A stretch of DNA of 64,000 bases from Dromaius novaehollandiae (GCF_036370855.1 NC_088103.1:33273904-33337903), one strand, 5' to 3'. Positions 12,500-25,589 are shown, numbered from the stretch's first letter. Numbers and translations are program-made. Notes: generated from the letters alone by a model not told the origin.

Positions 12500-15400
12500 C
12501 TAGTAATAGTCCTCCTCACTCTCCCCATAGTCCTCAGGCGTCGTGCGGGGCTTCGGCAGGGAAAAGCCCGTCAGGTTGAGCTGGTCTGAAATGGCAGCGC
12601 AGGGACAAAGTGTCATTGCCCTCCTGCTTGCACACTCAGCCCCCTTCTCCCAGGGCCCGGGGGTCCCCAGTGCGCCCCCATTCCCAGGGACCAAAGCCAC
12701 ACCAGGGCCAGGCTGCTTGCTGGGGCCCCGCCAGGCACTGCCCCATGGCTCCCCATCCCAGGGCTGCCAGCCCAGCAGCTCCCACCATATCAGTGCAACC
12801 TGCCCGTAGATCCCCTCCTCACCCCTGTAAGAATGGGCTGTACTGGTGAGGCTGGGGGATGCCTCAGTTTCCCTTCTCCCTTAGCAGAGCCCTCCAAGCC
12901 CTTCATCCAGGGAAATCGCACACAGGAGAGCCTGCTGCAGACCCCCAAGTAGCACCATTGCCTTGGGAAGCCCCTGGCCAGCAGTGGGAGGGGACAGGGA
13001 CAAGGGCATGGCGTCTCTGTGCTCACCTGGCGTGAGGACAGTCAGGCTGGCTAATGCGACCACCTCCCCGACCTTGTTCCTGGCGAAGCAGCGGTAGGTG
13101 CCTTCATCTGTCATGCGCACGCCCTGGATCTGGAGCCAGCCGGTCACTTCGTATTTCTGGGGGCCACCCCTGAACTGCAAGAAGAGAGGGCTTTCGGTTA
13201 GCCCAGGGGCCAGGAGAGCCCCGCGTGGGATTTCCCACCAGGCTGCACTGGGAGGGATGGGAAAGGTGATGCCGGCCCGGGGAAACTCTCTGTCCCCCCC
13301 TAAGCACTGCTCCGGGTGCAGGCACGGACCCCTGGGTGCAGACCCCCCCTTTTCCCACTGCCTAGGGGGTGGCAGATGAGGAGGCACCTCATTGCAGGTT
13401 GGTGCAGCCTGTGGGGGGGGGGGGATTGCTTTCTTTGGGCAGGACCTCTGTCATGAGGCCCCTGGGGACGTGCCCCAGACGCCTGGCTGTGCCCCAGGTC
13501 ACCGTGGTCCCCAGAGGGAGCAGCACCCTGAGGAGGGGGGATGCAGAAGCAGCTGTGGAGTTCAGTGTGGACTGTTCGACTTGAAAGAAATGTTGCTAAA
13601 ACGCCGGACAAAGATCTCCAGCATGTTCCTCCTGCCCCACAAGTGTGTTCCATGACCATGTCCATCCTGCGGCTGAGGCCAGGGTCCCGGCAGGGCTGGT
13701 CTCCACCAGCCCTGCTCCAGGGGCCAAGCAGAGCAGCAGAGCAATGTCCCCTGGCCAGGGCTTTAACAGCGAGTCAATGATCTAATAGGTCCTTCTGGCT
13801 CTTGTCCTCGGACACAGCTCCGTCATTTGGACACGGCTCAGGCAAGGGCAGGACATCCAGCCGAAGCTAGGTTACATCTAAAGGGATGAGCTATTCTGCC
13901 GATGGGGTGCTGGGCTCTCCCTCCTGCTGGGCTACAAGCCAGGCGCTGCTGGCAATGTGGAAAAGCCACGTCAGCCGGTCAGAAAAGTCTGGGTTTGGGT
14001 GAGTGGGACAGGGCGTACAGGGCAGTGAGATGGAGGGGGAGAGGTGGCCAGCCTCTACAGGCAAACTGGCAGAAGGACCTGCGGGAGAGAGGCGAGGTCC
14101 CCCCATGGACTCTGCCGGGGCTTCACATGAGGTATGGCCAGCCCTGGAGGAGACCGGAGTCCCCAATTTGGGAGCTGGCAAGGTCCCAGGGCTGCTGCGG
14201 CTCCAAGCATACAATCTTCTGTTCGTCTCCAGCAAGAAATAACCTTTTCCTGACCCAGCTGGCCTGCAGCCACATTTGCAGGCTGCTATTATGGCCAAGG
14301 GTGGAGGACAACTGAGTTTCCTAAAGCACTTGACACTACCCAGCTAGCCCTGCCTGGAGAGAAGGTCCTTGGCCAGACGCTGTGATGAGGTACAGGGCAA
14401 CACGAAGGTCAGACCTGATGGAAGGGGACCACCACATCCTCCTGCAATGGTGCTGGGTCCTGCCTGCTTCCCTGGTTCCCCCATCCACCCGACCTTAGTT
14501 TCCTCCTTCTGGTCCCTGGCAGTGGTGCACAGCCTCCTGCATCTCTTCCCACTCCCTCTAATAGCTGGGTACAGCCCGGCTGGCCACCACCGGCACTTCC
14601 TGTGCACTATATTTGGGGCCAGCTGTGGGCAGGCTGCTGACCCTCTGGGTTTGCTGGCATAGGAGGGGAGCCCTGCTTGGAGTGAAGGGCACAGAAAAGC
14701 ACAAGGACTCTCTGAGCCTCCTTGCAGGATTGTAGGATAGTTCAGGTTGGAAGGGGTCTCTGGAGGTCTTCTAGCATATTGAATGAAGCCAGCAGGCGAA
14801 GCAAATGAAAGGCTTCCTCCCACAGGGAGTGAAGCTAGGGAACTCCTTGCTGTGGGACACTCTAGATGCTGGATAAGGTGTATGAGTTCAAAAACAGCCA
14901 GAGAAATTTGCAGAAGAAAGTTATGTTGACATACCTCCTACCACTGAGACACCACCTCTGCCTCAGCTCTGTGGTCACCTCTTTTCATCCCAGGCATCCA
15001 GGTTTGGCCACACACAAAAGGCAACCACCCAGAGCTGCTGGTTGCCCAGGAGCTCTGGGAAGGGCTTGGTTACCCTGGGTTCAGGGCTCCAAGCAAACCC
15101 CTTACCTGGACAGAAATGTGGGGGTCATCCCCTGGCAGCAGCATCTCTGTGCCATCCTTCCTCCACTCGATGGATGCCATGGGGTATGCGAAGACCTCGC
15201 AGCCAAAGATGACATCCTGCCCGGTGACGTTCCACACATCGTAGGGAGGAGACGTGATCTGAGGCTCTGGGTGATGGAGAGTGGAAGAGGGGTGAGAGAG
15301 GGAGTCAGGGTGGGCTCAGCTGAGATGCCAGAGCCACAGTGGGGAGAGGTCCCACCACTCAGCTGGTCTCCCAGGACCTTGTGGGTCCTATGATGCCTGG

Positions 15401-18299
15401 CGGTGCTGGCAAGGGGGACACAGCAGGGCCTGGTACAGGGATCCCAGTGTGTGAGAGGATGGAGCCCATCCCACCAGGGCCATTTTCAGGGATGCAGGGC
15501 AGGAGGCAGTGCACATCCCACATTCATCACAGGACAGCCTGGGGCCAGAGAGCCAGGGCCACCTCCACACCCGCTGCCTGCAACCCTGGGCCTGCCGGCT
15601 TGCACCCGTCAGGGCCGTGACGCCGCAGGCAGGGTGCTCCGGCCTGGTGCTGGGCCCCCGGCGAGTGCACAGCCCCTCGCTTGCAAGAGGAGCCAAGAGC
15701 TGCTGGAATTTCCTGCCCTGGCCCCGGTCCTTGCCACAGAACCTGCCCTCTCCCTTGCCTGGATCTCCCAAGAACGGTCCCAGCTCTGACACGCATCCAA
15801 GAGCAACAGGCGGCTCGTGTCCTGATGGGAGAAGCATGTGGCAAGGTCTTTTCTCACTGACGCCGCAAAATAACGCCATCGGCCTGCAGTGGGGGAGAAG
15901 GGGCAGCCGTGGACAAGTCCCGCATCGCCTGTCAGCCCCAACTCACACCCCCGGTGGGGCAGTGAGGCTGCAGTCGGCCTGGGCCAGACGGCTCTCCTTC
16001 TTGCTTGCTTGGCCTCTCCTCGGTTCCAGGCCCTGCACGCAGCAGCCCTGCGGCCCCAGGGATGCCCAAGCCCTGGCTTTCAGGGTCTGTCAGTGATGCC
16101 GGGCACGGGTTCGAGGGAGAGTCGCACAGTGCTTCCAGCGGCTGCTGCAGACTCAGGCATGCGCTGGGGAGCAGGCCAGAGCCGATGGGGCTACCCGGCA
16201 CGGAAAAAGCACTGGAAAAGGGCTGTGACTGTCTCTTGCTTTTTAAAACTCAGCAGGCAATAGTGGAAATGGTTGACTAATAACAGCAATGCTACAAATC
16301 AAAGCTTTTGGCTGGAATGGGAGCATGTTTCTCCTGCAGAGGAAAGGCAGAAGGGAACTGGACAGCTGGGGAAGGGGAAGAGGGTCCTGTGTGACCAGCA
16401 CAGCCTGATCACCCAACACGATGTTCCTCCTCCTTTCTGAATGCACAACCCCCTTTTTTCTCGCCTGTCTTGGAGCAGCACCACGAGTGAGCAGCGGCCG
16501 GGTCCTGCAGGGGGGAGCTGATGCTAACAGCCCCCTCTGGGGCAGATAGCCAGCCGGGGGGCCCTGGCTGCTGCCGGAGAGGAAAGGCAGAGCACAGTCA
16601 TCTGGGTGGTGGCAAACGCTTGCAGCCAACAGTTACAGCTACTTTGGAGGGGTCCGTGACTAAGCTAAATGCAGGGTGAGCCAGCTCAGGGCACTCGCCC
16701 ATCTTGAAACTAGTCGGGGGGAGAAGATCGATTGGCTTTCAGCCGAATGGGACCTCTGCTCTGGCCCTGGGATCGCGACGGCAATTAGAGGGAGTCAGCA
16801 GTTCCTCGGCTGACACACACAGCCAACATCTCCGTGTTTCAGACGCCTTTCCTGGAGGAACAGAGCTGCTGCCAGCAAGAACAGCAATTCCTACCCCAGC
16901 CCGAATAGGGATCCCAGCGCACGGCATGAGGGTCCTGTCTCGGCAGCCCAGAGAGGACAACACCTCCAAGTACACCTGGGGGGAAAACTCGAGGAGACAA
17001 TGAGCTACAGAAAATAAGGGCAACCTTGGCCACCCTCGGGTGGCAGGGATTGCACTGCACGACCCACACCAGGCTGGCATGTGGCTTCCCCAAAACAGAC
17101 TCTCCCCTCTAGCCCTGACCCCCCAACCCAAGCAGGGTTTTAAATAGGGGGTGGAAATCACGCCATCAAATTAAACTGACCCAGGTTTCCATCTGCAGGA
17201 GGCAGATCTCGGGGATGGAGCAGGGGAGCCGTATTTCTCAAGAGCGACAAGACAAGCGTGCACCGAGTCAGCCCGATTTCCAACAACGTCGTGCCGAAGC
17301 CAAGAATTCGCTAACAATTCCCTGGAACTTTCCCATGCGTTTCAGCAGGATTTTCTGCTTCCCATAAATCCTGCACTGTCTTGGCAAAGCCACTTCCAGA
17401 CCTTTACCGGCTGGATCCGCATGGGCTGCCCCAGAGCGGCGGAGTGGGAAGAGCCGCGGGGGCCCCGCGAGGTGGGGACCTGCTGCCATGGGGAGCTGCG
17501 TGTCCGTCCCCCTCTGCTGAGCCTTGTGGGCACGTGGCAATGGTGCGGCGCTGCCGTGCCCAGGTGGACACTGCGGGTTTGCCACCAGGTGAAATATTTC
17601 AATTAGGTCCCCCCGTGCTCGGTCCTTCCTGAGAGCCGGGAGCAGCCCCAGAGGAAGCAGCCCTAGCACCCGTGCACATCTGGAGATTCCAGATCGCCCC
17701 ACATCTGGAGATGCCGGATTCTGCACTGCAGCAGGGAGGGGATGCTTCCCCAAGACATAAGCTTCCCTCCCACTGCCCCGACAGCTCCGGTCGCTACCTG
17801 ACTCGCAGGGGCCCTCATGAGCCACAGTGAGGTTGGTGTCCGGGTGGGCACGGGCCACCTCCAGGAACCTGCAGATCTGGGTGTAGGTTTTCCCGTCGGA
17901 GCCGCACAGGGCTGAGCGGGAGAGGCAGGCGCACTGCGGCTCGGGCACCTCTCCACGCCGCAGGTCCCCGGTGTCCAGCCGGCACTCCAGGTGCTCCCCG
18001 CACTTGCCGTAGAAGTGGTTGGTGTTGTCCAGGTCACAGATCTGTCCCTCCAGGTTGGCGCACTCCCAACAGCAGTCGCAGGCGTCCCGCACTGTGCCAG
18101 CCAGGCACCCGCGCGGCACGGGGCACTCCTCCGGCCGGCACTCGGCACAGCCCTCCCCTTCCTCCAGCAGCCGTTGCCAGCCCCGCTGCAGGTAGTCGGA
18201 GGTGCTGGGAAAAGCCCGGCCCGGCTGGAGCAAAGCCCAGTGCAAAAAGAGCAAGGAAAACACGAGGCAAGAGCAGCTCAGGGTCTTGGCTTCGGACAT
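12500..18299 (-). CDS. KAZALD1: KAZALD1, secreted IGFBP/Kazal/Ig-domain protein (4 coding exons)
   Basis: Secreted extracellular-matrix protein of the IGFBP-related family; mammalian members are linked to bone formation. Coding exons on the minus strand are about 18299-17798, 15266-15106, 13174-13027 and 12585-12500. All junctions are GT/AG and in frame, giving about 298 aa (human about 304). Residues 1-30 are a hydrophobic signal peptide. A cysteine-rich IGFBP-type module follows (GCLAGTVRDACDCCWECANL). Next come a Kazal-like module (CGSDGKTYTQICRF, ending EGPCES) and an I-set Ig domain spread over exons 2 and 3 (VIFGCEVFAYPMASIEW to DEGTYRCFARN). The tail is acidic (EDYGESEEDYY), as in mammals. 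The start is the only Met before the signal peptide. The 5' UTR exon carries a five-codon upstream ORF near 18393. Intron 2 contains a CR1-like fragment. Identification is firm from domain order and the C-terminal motif. Confidence 0.96.
14722..14800 (-). mobile_element. CR1-like LINE 3'-end fragment
   Basis: The plus strand reads TAGTTCAGGTTGGAAGGGGT followed by TCTGGAGGTCTTCTAG. This matches the antisense of the 3' end of avian CR1 LINEs, whose typical form is GGTTTGGGTTGGAAGGGACC then GATCATCTAG. It is a short, diverged, 5'-truncated copy within KAZALD1 intron 2. It is one of the few recognisable transposon remnants in the window and supports a sauropsid origin. Confidence 0.65.
14825..14905 (+). 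mobile_element. Possible second diverged CR1/L3-like fragment
   Basis: GGGAACTCCTTGCTGTGGGA followed by GATGCTGGATAAGGTGTATG and GAGTTCAAAAACAG resembles a 3' UTR segment shared by old reptilian CR1/L3-type LINEs (GGAACTCxTTGCCxxxGGAT ... GGxTTCAAAAA). Orientation and family are uncertain. It lies directly beside the better CR1 match and could be part of the same ancient insertion. Confidence 0.35.
16205..16320. promoter_or_regulatory. Weak candidate element in KAZALD1 intron 1
   Basis: AT-rich patch (CTTGCTTTTTAAAACTCAGC, GTTGACTAATAACAGCAATG, CTACAAATCAAAGC) within a GC-rich intron. Composition evidence only. Confidence 0.22.
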
Positions 18300-19039
18300 C
18301 CTCGCTGCAGGTCCCCAAGCCCAGTCCCACCATCACTTGGACACGCACCCTCAGCACTGCGCTGGCCTCCCCGGTTAGAGCCGAGGAGCCATCCTGGCCT
18401 GCAAGGAGGGAGGATGCGTTACCCGTGCAGAGGGCATTTCCCATCCCTCTGGCTCCCGGCTGGCTTGGCAATGCTGCATGACGTGCAAGTGTACAAGGGC
18501 GGCTCGGGCCCAGCCTCCCCTGGCACCCAGTCCCGCGGCTATACCCTTCCCATCCTGCCCTTCCCACCTCCTACCAAGCCCTCACACCAGGCTCCAGCTG
18601 CAAGATGCTGAGCAGGGGGCTGAAGCGCTCACTTCCCCCCAGGAAATTTTGTGAAACCCCATTATCTCACAGACGGCTGAGGCTGAGCATGGGGGAACTC
18701 AGTGCACAAGTGGACAGTCAGTGGCGGGGCAGCAGGCCCGGCATGGTCAGACTGAGCTCGCACACCCTGAGACCCAGGGGATCTCAGACCCCATCCCCAT
18801 CCCCAGACAGGCTGGCGCTGAGCCGAGCCCCTTTGCAAGCAGCCCTCAGCCCCCGAATTACGCCCCAGCCGCCTTCCCCGGGCTGGGGAGCTGGAGTGAA
18901 ATTACTGTCGCCTGCGCAGCCACCCAGCGTGCACAAGTCAGGGCTGGGGAGGGAGCCCAGGCGTCCGGGCTGCCCGGCTCCTCTTTGCTAGCGGCGAGCA
19001 GCAAGCCACCGGCTCCGGTCCCCTCCACAGCCCCAGCTG

Positions 19040-19650
19040 GCTCTAACCCCTAGACCTCGGTGCTTCCCCGCGACCGGGGTGGGGGGCAGCCAGGCCGGTG
19101 GGTTTGCAAGGCTGCCCAGCCCCCCCCCCCCCCCGGGGGGAGCAAAAGCCTCCTTGGGACCGCAAAGCTTTGCCCCATTTAACAGGGGCCCCAGGACAGG
19201 AGGGGGCGGGGGTGCCGCTGCCGAGCCCCCCTCCAGCCCTCCCTACCCTGAGCTTTTGGGACGAGTGCTTGAGAAAGGCTCCAGCCCCGGACGGGGGGCC
19301 AGAAAAGGGGAAAATAGGCACAAAGTTGCTCACCGGCTCCCCGTGCTGGCTTTGGGGGGCTCCCCGCTCAACCCAAGGGTCCCCCAAATGCCCCGAGGCG
19401 CGAGCCGCCCTGCCGCACGCCGTCACTTACCGGGGCTGCCGGCGAGGGGGCCGGTGGGCTGGGGGCTCTCAGCCGCCCCGGTGCAGCGCCGGTACACAAT
19501 GGCTTCGGCACGGGGCCGCTCGCGCCGGGGCTTCTCCAACACGGGCCGTGATGTCAGAGCGAAACGCAGGTCCGCCCCGCACCCCTTCCCTGCCGGGGTC
19601 CCCGCATCCCCCACCGCGCGGGGGCACCGGGCCCCGCTGCAGGGTGCCAT
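19040..19650 (-). promoter_or_regulatory. KAZALD1: CpG island and probable non-coding first exon of KAZALD1
   Basis: Dense CpG sequence upstream of the KAZALD1 coding start. A good minus-strand donor (GTAAGTGACG) reads out at about 19430. It would splice to the acceptor at about 18399, just upstream of the start codon. The transcription start is therefore placed at roughly 19.5-19.65 kb. This is inference from splice sites and CpG density. Confidence 0.6.
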
Positions 19651-21124
19651 CCCAGGAAAGCTTTGCAGGGGACTGCGGGGACAAGCGAACAGGAGAGAAA
19701 AAGCCACCGAGGAAGCCGCTGCAACTGGGGACGCCCCGAGGAGCCGGGTTTGAGGGCAGCAGCACCCCGTTCCCCTTGGGAGCTCAGCACCATCCTGTGA
19801 CACCGTGGCTGGGAAAGCAGCAGGAGCATCTCATGGACTTGTAATTTGGGTATGAAACAAGCTGGGATGGAGAGGGTGCCGGGATTAAGCTGGATTAAAC
19901 TGGTGCCTCAGTTTCCCTGGCTCTGAGGGGAGGGGGAGGGAGCGCGCCTCCCCAGCCAGCACCGATGCAGGGCTGCAATGGGCTGTGCGTCGCATCCCGC
20001 TGGGGGGACCCGGAGCCTGCTCCCCTCCTCCAGGCGAGGAATTTGTGGGCTTTGCTTCCATGGTGAATCTCAGGCGAGGCAAAGCCATGCCAGGACCCCT
20101 CAGAGGATCTGGTTTCCTTTATTGCACTGCAAAATCTGCTTTTGCTTTCCAAAACCATCCTGCAAATTCGTTCCGGGCTCCAGGGCTTTTGCTCAGTCAC
20201 GCTGCAAATCCAGCCGTGGCTAATGATGGAAAATGCATGAGGCTTCAGCCCCCTAAACCCAACTTTGACGGCCAAAATTCCCCCTCCAGCTGCTCCCGGC
20301 AAAGCGGGGGGATCCTGCCGGCTCTGCCTTCAGCCTCTTCTCCCAGGAGCAGAAGCTACTCCCTTCCCCAGGCTCGGCAGCACCAGCCCTGGCTCTTCCT
20401 CCCACGTGCCGTCACCTGGGAGCAGTGTCCCCAGAGGGTTTTGCCCACCCCAAAAAGGGTTATCACAGCCTGCGCCTAGCTGGGTCTCTGCAAGCAGCAA
20501 AGCAGCCTCTGCCTCCGCCAGGCCACTGCCGCTTTGCCCCCCCCCCAGGGTCATTTCCCCCCTCCCCAGCGGACAGAGCCGGGGGTCAAGGGGAGACCGG
20601 GAGCTCTGACCAGAGCCGAGGGATGCTAGCACTGACTTCGCCTCCTTTAGTCCTCCGGTGGTGACGCTGGAGAGGCTGGTGGCTGTGGGGCCCGGCTGAT
20701 GACCAGACACCACAGTGAGGGGCACCAAAGATGACCCCATCTGGGCCAGGCAGCCTGGCAGGCTGGAGCAGCCTGTGGCCGCATCCAGCTTCCCTTCCTC
20801 CATCGGCTGGAGACACCATGGGGGCTGCAGACACGTCCTACACCCAGCCCAGCGCTTCGAGATGAGGCTACAGGCAGGTCACAAGCCGGCCCCACGCGCT
20901 CAATGAGGGGGGCCCAAACTATCTCCAGGCTGACAGCAGCGGGTGGTGTTGGCCATGGAAGGCTGCTGTCCCCGCTCTTGGTGTCCCCCAGGCTCAGTGG
21001 CTGCTGAAGTACAGGACCTCTGGGCTGAGCCAGGGGAGCCCCAGCCCTGGCACAACATGACCCAGCGGCTGGAAGCCTCAGGCAGCTCAGCTCCATCCTG
21101 GAAAGCAAGATGGAGCTCAAGCCT

Positions 21125-21255
21125 GGCAGGTAATTAAACCTGCGACTTAACGAGACTGTCAAATATGCTAATAAACAGTAATGGCTACGAATTAGGGGTG
21201 TAAGATCTAACCTGTGCTTAACTGCATTCTGCATTCAATGCTGCATTCAATGACC
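21125..21255. promoter_or_regulatory. Candidate conserved element
   Basis: AT-rich unique block: GGTAATTAAACCTGCGACTT, TCAAATATGCTAATAAACAG, GGCTACGAATTAGGGGTG. It ends in a near-perfect 13-bp tandem (TGCATTCAATG repeated). ATTA and octamer-like ATGCTAAT cores are visible. Confidence 0.4.
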
Positions 21256-23204
21256 CCTCCGCTCAGCCGGCGCCTCCCCCTGTGAGGCATCTGCAGGGAG
21301 CAGACGGGGAAACGGGGGTCCCGGGCCCACGCGGCCTGGAAGCATCATTCTTCCCCTGCCGAAAGCCACATGGCTGCGGATGCTTCCAGAGGGACCCAGC
21401 ATCCCCCCAGGGCTCTGCCGTCGGGATGTGGCGGTCTCGTGCACAGCCGGTGCAGGGTGTCCCCATCCTCCCGGCTGCAGGGTGCTGCCCAGGCCAGAGG
21501 CTGACGGCAGCGAGGCTGAGGAAAAAGCCATCCTGGAAAACATGCCCTGGGCCAAATGACTCAAGGCATGTTATGTCAGGGAGGATTTGCAAGCCGGCGT
21601 CAGGTCTGGCTGTGTTCGGAGGCTGGCAGGAAGATGGGAATGCGGGTTATGTCACGGCGAGAGCAGAAGCAAGCGCTCCCGGGAGATGCTGGGCTCATGG
21701 CGCCGGGCTTGTTCCCACTCTGCTGCCTGGGGCCGTGAAGGTCTGCTTCTAATAATAAACCAAATTTCCCTTGTTCCAGCTCAAAACCGCTGCTGCTCCT
21801 CTCCATTTCCTGCCCATCGGAGCAGCCTGAGACAGCCTGGATCCAGCCAGCCCACCCCAAGGTCGCGTGGCTTTTGTCTGGTCCCAGCCATGTGCCGTGG
21901 GTCAACCCCAGGCACAAGCCATGGTGGCCACTGGGTAGCAGACAGGTCCCTCCAGCCCTGCATGCCAGGCAGGACCTGCTCTGGGAAGCAGCTGGGCTCA
22001 GGTTTCTCCAGGCTTTTCCAGAGCAAATTCCTCCCAGGAACAAGCCCGTCAGCAAATTCTTCAGGAAACGGTTGCAGCTGTGTGCAGGAGGGAAGTGGGT
22101 TTCTCAGGCCGGCCCCGAGGAGCGCTGGCTGGGTGGCGAGGGACGCTGCGGTCCCCAGGTGCTCAGCAGCCCATCTCCGTCACCTCCACGCGGCCTGCAG
22201 AGCATGTCCCAGGTCCGGCGAGCAGCCCCGCTGGGATCGCTCCATCCCTGCCGGTGCTCGTTCCTGCGGAGGAGGCCTGGGAGACGGCACAGAGCAGCCC
22301 CACGTGCCCCCCAGCAACACGTTCTCTCTCACAGGGCCAGCTCCGCTAGCCAGTTTCCAGCTGGGACGTGCTGTTTCACTCAGCAACCTCCCAGCCCTGC
22401 ACCCAGCTCCTGTCCTCCTCCCCAGGAGACTTTGGAGACCGGTCTCCTATCCCTGTCCACACCTCCTGCAGATGGAGAGGCTCCTTGGTGCTGCTGAAGG
22501 ACGAGGGGCTCACATCATCCTCTCTCCCGAGCTCCTAGCTCTGCACCTCCGTCCTCTCAAGGGCTCAGTTTTCACTGCCTCCCCCTCTCCTTGGACCACA
22601 GGGACACATCCACCCTGGTTGCCTCGCTGTCCTCCTTGGCCGGAGCCACCGAGCTGCAAGACCCCTTTCCCAGCAGAGGCTGGCGCTGGACGCGGCTGAG
22701 CTCCTTCCACGGAGGAGCCCCTCAGCCTTTGCTGGGGTTTTTCCACCAGCCCCATCCAAGAACAGGTCGTATAAAGCAGGGCCAGGAACCAAGGCCCAGC
22801 AGCGGGGGCCGCATTCCTGCGTTGCTCCCAGGGACCGCCGGGATAAGCCCCCTCTGTCTGCGCCCGCCAGCTGACGCCGCCCTGCCAACTTTGACACGTC
22901 GGGGCCAGGTCAGCACTGTTCCCACCGCCCCGCTACATGCTGGGCGCTCCCCGGCAGCCCGACCCCGGTGCACAGAGCAAACAGGAGCTATTCTGGGCTC
23001 TGTGGGACAGGGACACCCAACCCAGGCTGTTGCCCCAAGGTCACCAGGGCGGGAGGAGAGACCGCGGTGAAGCTATTTAGAAAGAGACACATGCCTCTCC
23101 TCCTCTTCCCTGTGTTGGACAAGGGGCACACGAGAAGAAAGCAAAGCAGCATGGTTCACGTGCTTGGAGCATGTCAAAGACCACCCCAAAGGCAAGAGGC
23201 TCGT

Positions 23205-23233
23205 TATAAAACAGGGGGAAACTGAGGCACAGA
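23205..23233 (-). repeat. MIR/CORE-SINE-like motif (one of about 12 copies)
   Basis: The minus strand reads CTGTGCCTCAGTTTCCCCCT then GTTTTATAACG, close to the conserved core of the ancient MIR SINE (GAGCCTCAGTTTCC ... CTGTAAAATGGG). Shorter matches to TGCCTCAGTTTCCCC in either orientation lie near 7485, 12861, 19904, 23573, 26373, 32487, 32767, 49230, 56904, 61384 and 61671. Only this copy and the 7485 copy extend clearly beyond the core. Confidence 0.4.
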
Positions 23234-24769
23234 AGACGTCAGACCCCTGAAGTCACCCTGCAGAGCCCAGGACCCCTGAATCTCCCTCGCAACCTTTCCA
23301 CGGACGTTTGTGCCGCAGCACATCCCACACCGTAGTATCTCCGTGCAGACAGTCAGCGCAAGGACTTGCTCCAGCTGCAGATGAGCCCAGCTGAGGGAGA
23401 AGGTCCCATCCAGATGAGCACCCTGAGCTGGCTTGGCACGCAGCCATGGGCTGTCGGAGGGGCAGGCCAACCCTTGGGGCAGTAATTTGGGCTCAAAGCG
23501 CCTTAGAAACGTCATCCAGAGAGAAGGCGCGAGAGCAGACTGGGGCCATGGGAGGTAGGAGGAGGCTCAGGGTGGGGAAACTGAGGCCAGACGCCCAGGT
23601 GCTGCCATTCCCTGGGTGACCATGCTGGAAGCTGCTGTGGGTTGCATGCACCAGGGATCAATCTAGTTATAGGCTCAGCCAGGCTGAGCTGCCTGTGCCT
23701 CCTGGTTGTGGGTCCAAAGGACCATTAGGAGGAAGGGGGGGGCAGGTTCCCACAGCAGCACCCCAAGGCCCTTTCCCACCCACGTCCCCCTTGCTAATGC
23801 CTTTAGCAGCCAGACGGGTGCCAGAGCCCCCAGGGACAGGCTGGAGAGGGTGCCTGAGCCAGAACGGGCCACTGCACTGGGGAGGGACTCACAGCCGGGG
23901 AACTGGGCTGGGAACCAGGCTGAGCCAGACCCTGCCTAGGGCTCACCCACCACCCCCTGCCCCTTCCTGGCTAGAGGATGCTGGGTCTGGCCATTTCGGG
24001 GGGGGGTTCCCCATTTCCCATGGGCTCGGTGGCCCAGAGGTTTCAGCCTGTGCTCAGCACGCCTGAACGTCCCAGCACCCTGCAGCCCCTGCCCGCCCCC
24101 CCCACGGGGGCTCGGACGGCCCAGGAGCCCTGGAGACGCAGACGGGTGCAGGCAAGGTGCAGGCAAGGTGCAGGCAGCAGGCTCTGGGGTCTTTGCTGCC
24201 ACCTCCAGGGCACTGCTGGCCTCGTCCCCGGCCCCTTGCTGTCACACCGTGTCCCGGTACCCCGAGGCTTGGCCCCGCAGCTCGGCTGAGCAATGCATGG
24301 CCACAGCAGCCCCCTCGGCTCCCTGCACCCCAAAACACCCCCCGTGCACCCCACTGCAACGCCCCGGGCGGGAAACGGACCTGGGGACCCTGCCGGGCTG
24401 CGGGGACCTTCTGCTCAGCCCACCCAGATGCGCAGGCTGCCTGGCCCAGGACGGGTGCTCAGGAGGGTGCTGCCAGCTCTCCTGTACCCGCCGTCCGCCC
24501 CCAAACCCTCCCTGTCCCCACCTTCCCCCCCAGCAACTGGGCAGACTGGTCCACGGGGTGCATGGGGACGCCCCAGCCCAGCCCACCCCTCGGGAGGGGG
24601 CACGGCAAGGCTTTGCCCCAGGCGGCTCCGGCCAGGCCTGAGCGGGATGCCAGAGCCAGGGAAGGTCACTGAGCGCCTGTGCCAGGCCAGGGCTCGGCAC
24701 CCCCCCGCCGCCGGGACGCTAAATGGGGAGGGGGATCCTGCCCTCCCTCCCTGCAAGAGGCTGCCCATT

Positions 24770-24950
24770 TCCAGGCGTCATTAAAGAGCAATTAGCTGGA
24801 AATTAAGCTGAGAACAAGTATTGATTAGCTCATTAAGGCTGGGGGAGCCGGCTGTGGTGGTAGAAATTACCGCTGCTCGCCCTCATTATGGGCAAGGTTA
24901 AAGCTTGTGGTCGGGCAGCTCATTAAAAATGCCAGGCACCAATCGATGCC
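24770..24950. promoter_or_regulatory. Candidate conserved element rich in ATTA cores
   Basis: At least six ATTA or TAAT cores in 180 bp, including GCGTCATTAAAGAGCAATTA, GGAAATTAAGCTGAG, AGTATTGATTAGCTCATTAA and CAGCTCATTAAAAATGCC. Abruptly bounded by very GC-rich sequence on both sides. Confidence 0.45.
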
Positions 24951-25589
24951 CCCAGCCCTGTGCCCCCCCCGGCCCTCCCGGGGACACGCCGCCCCTGCCT
25001 TTTGGGGCTGGCCTGTGACCTCTGGCACGAGCTCAGGAAGGGACCCTGGCGTCCTGGGCGACTGCCAAGGCTCCCCGACGGAGGCAGCCTTGTGACCCCC
25101 CCCAAAATTCACCAGTCGGGGCTGCTCTCCCTTTCCCTCCACCGTATGACTCCTGCTCGATGGCAGCCACCCATGGGGCAGGTCCCCCCTCACCCAGCAA
25201 AGTCACCAAGTCCGCGGGCTCATGGCAGTGCCACCAGCTCTGGGACCAGACAGCCAGCACGGTCCAGCTCGGTGCGTGGGGCAGATCTAGCCTGGGACTG
25301 CTCCCTGGGCTGAGATGAGTTTGTCAGGGCCCAGCTCAGGGGAACCAGTTTGCACTGGGCATGGGTTGGGGGGCAAAGGAGGAGGCTCGGGAATGGGATG
25401 AAAACAGGTGGAGATGGGATGAAAACGGGTGGGGATGCAGGGACGGATGGACAGACACCCAGAGGCTCTGCAGCAGAGCCCTCCCATGCAGAGGAACCCC
25501 AGCCCCACAGCTCTGGGTGCTCATGGGGGCTCTGGCCAGTCCCTACCCCCAGGGACCAGGTCAGACCCAGCCGCACAGAGCCCTGGTGT

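Noticed and set aside
21587-22699. 370-codon plus-strand open frame
   Set aside because: No family similarity seen and its start is arbitrary; it lies in intergenic GC-rich DNA.
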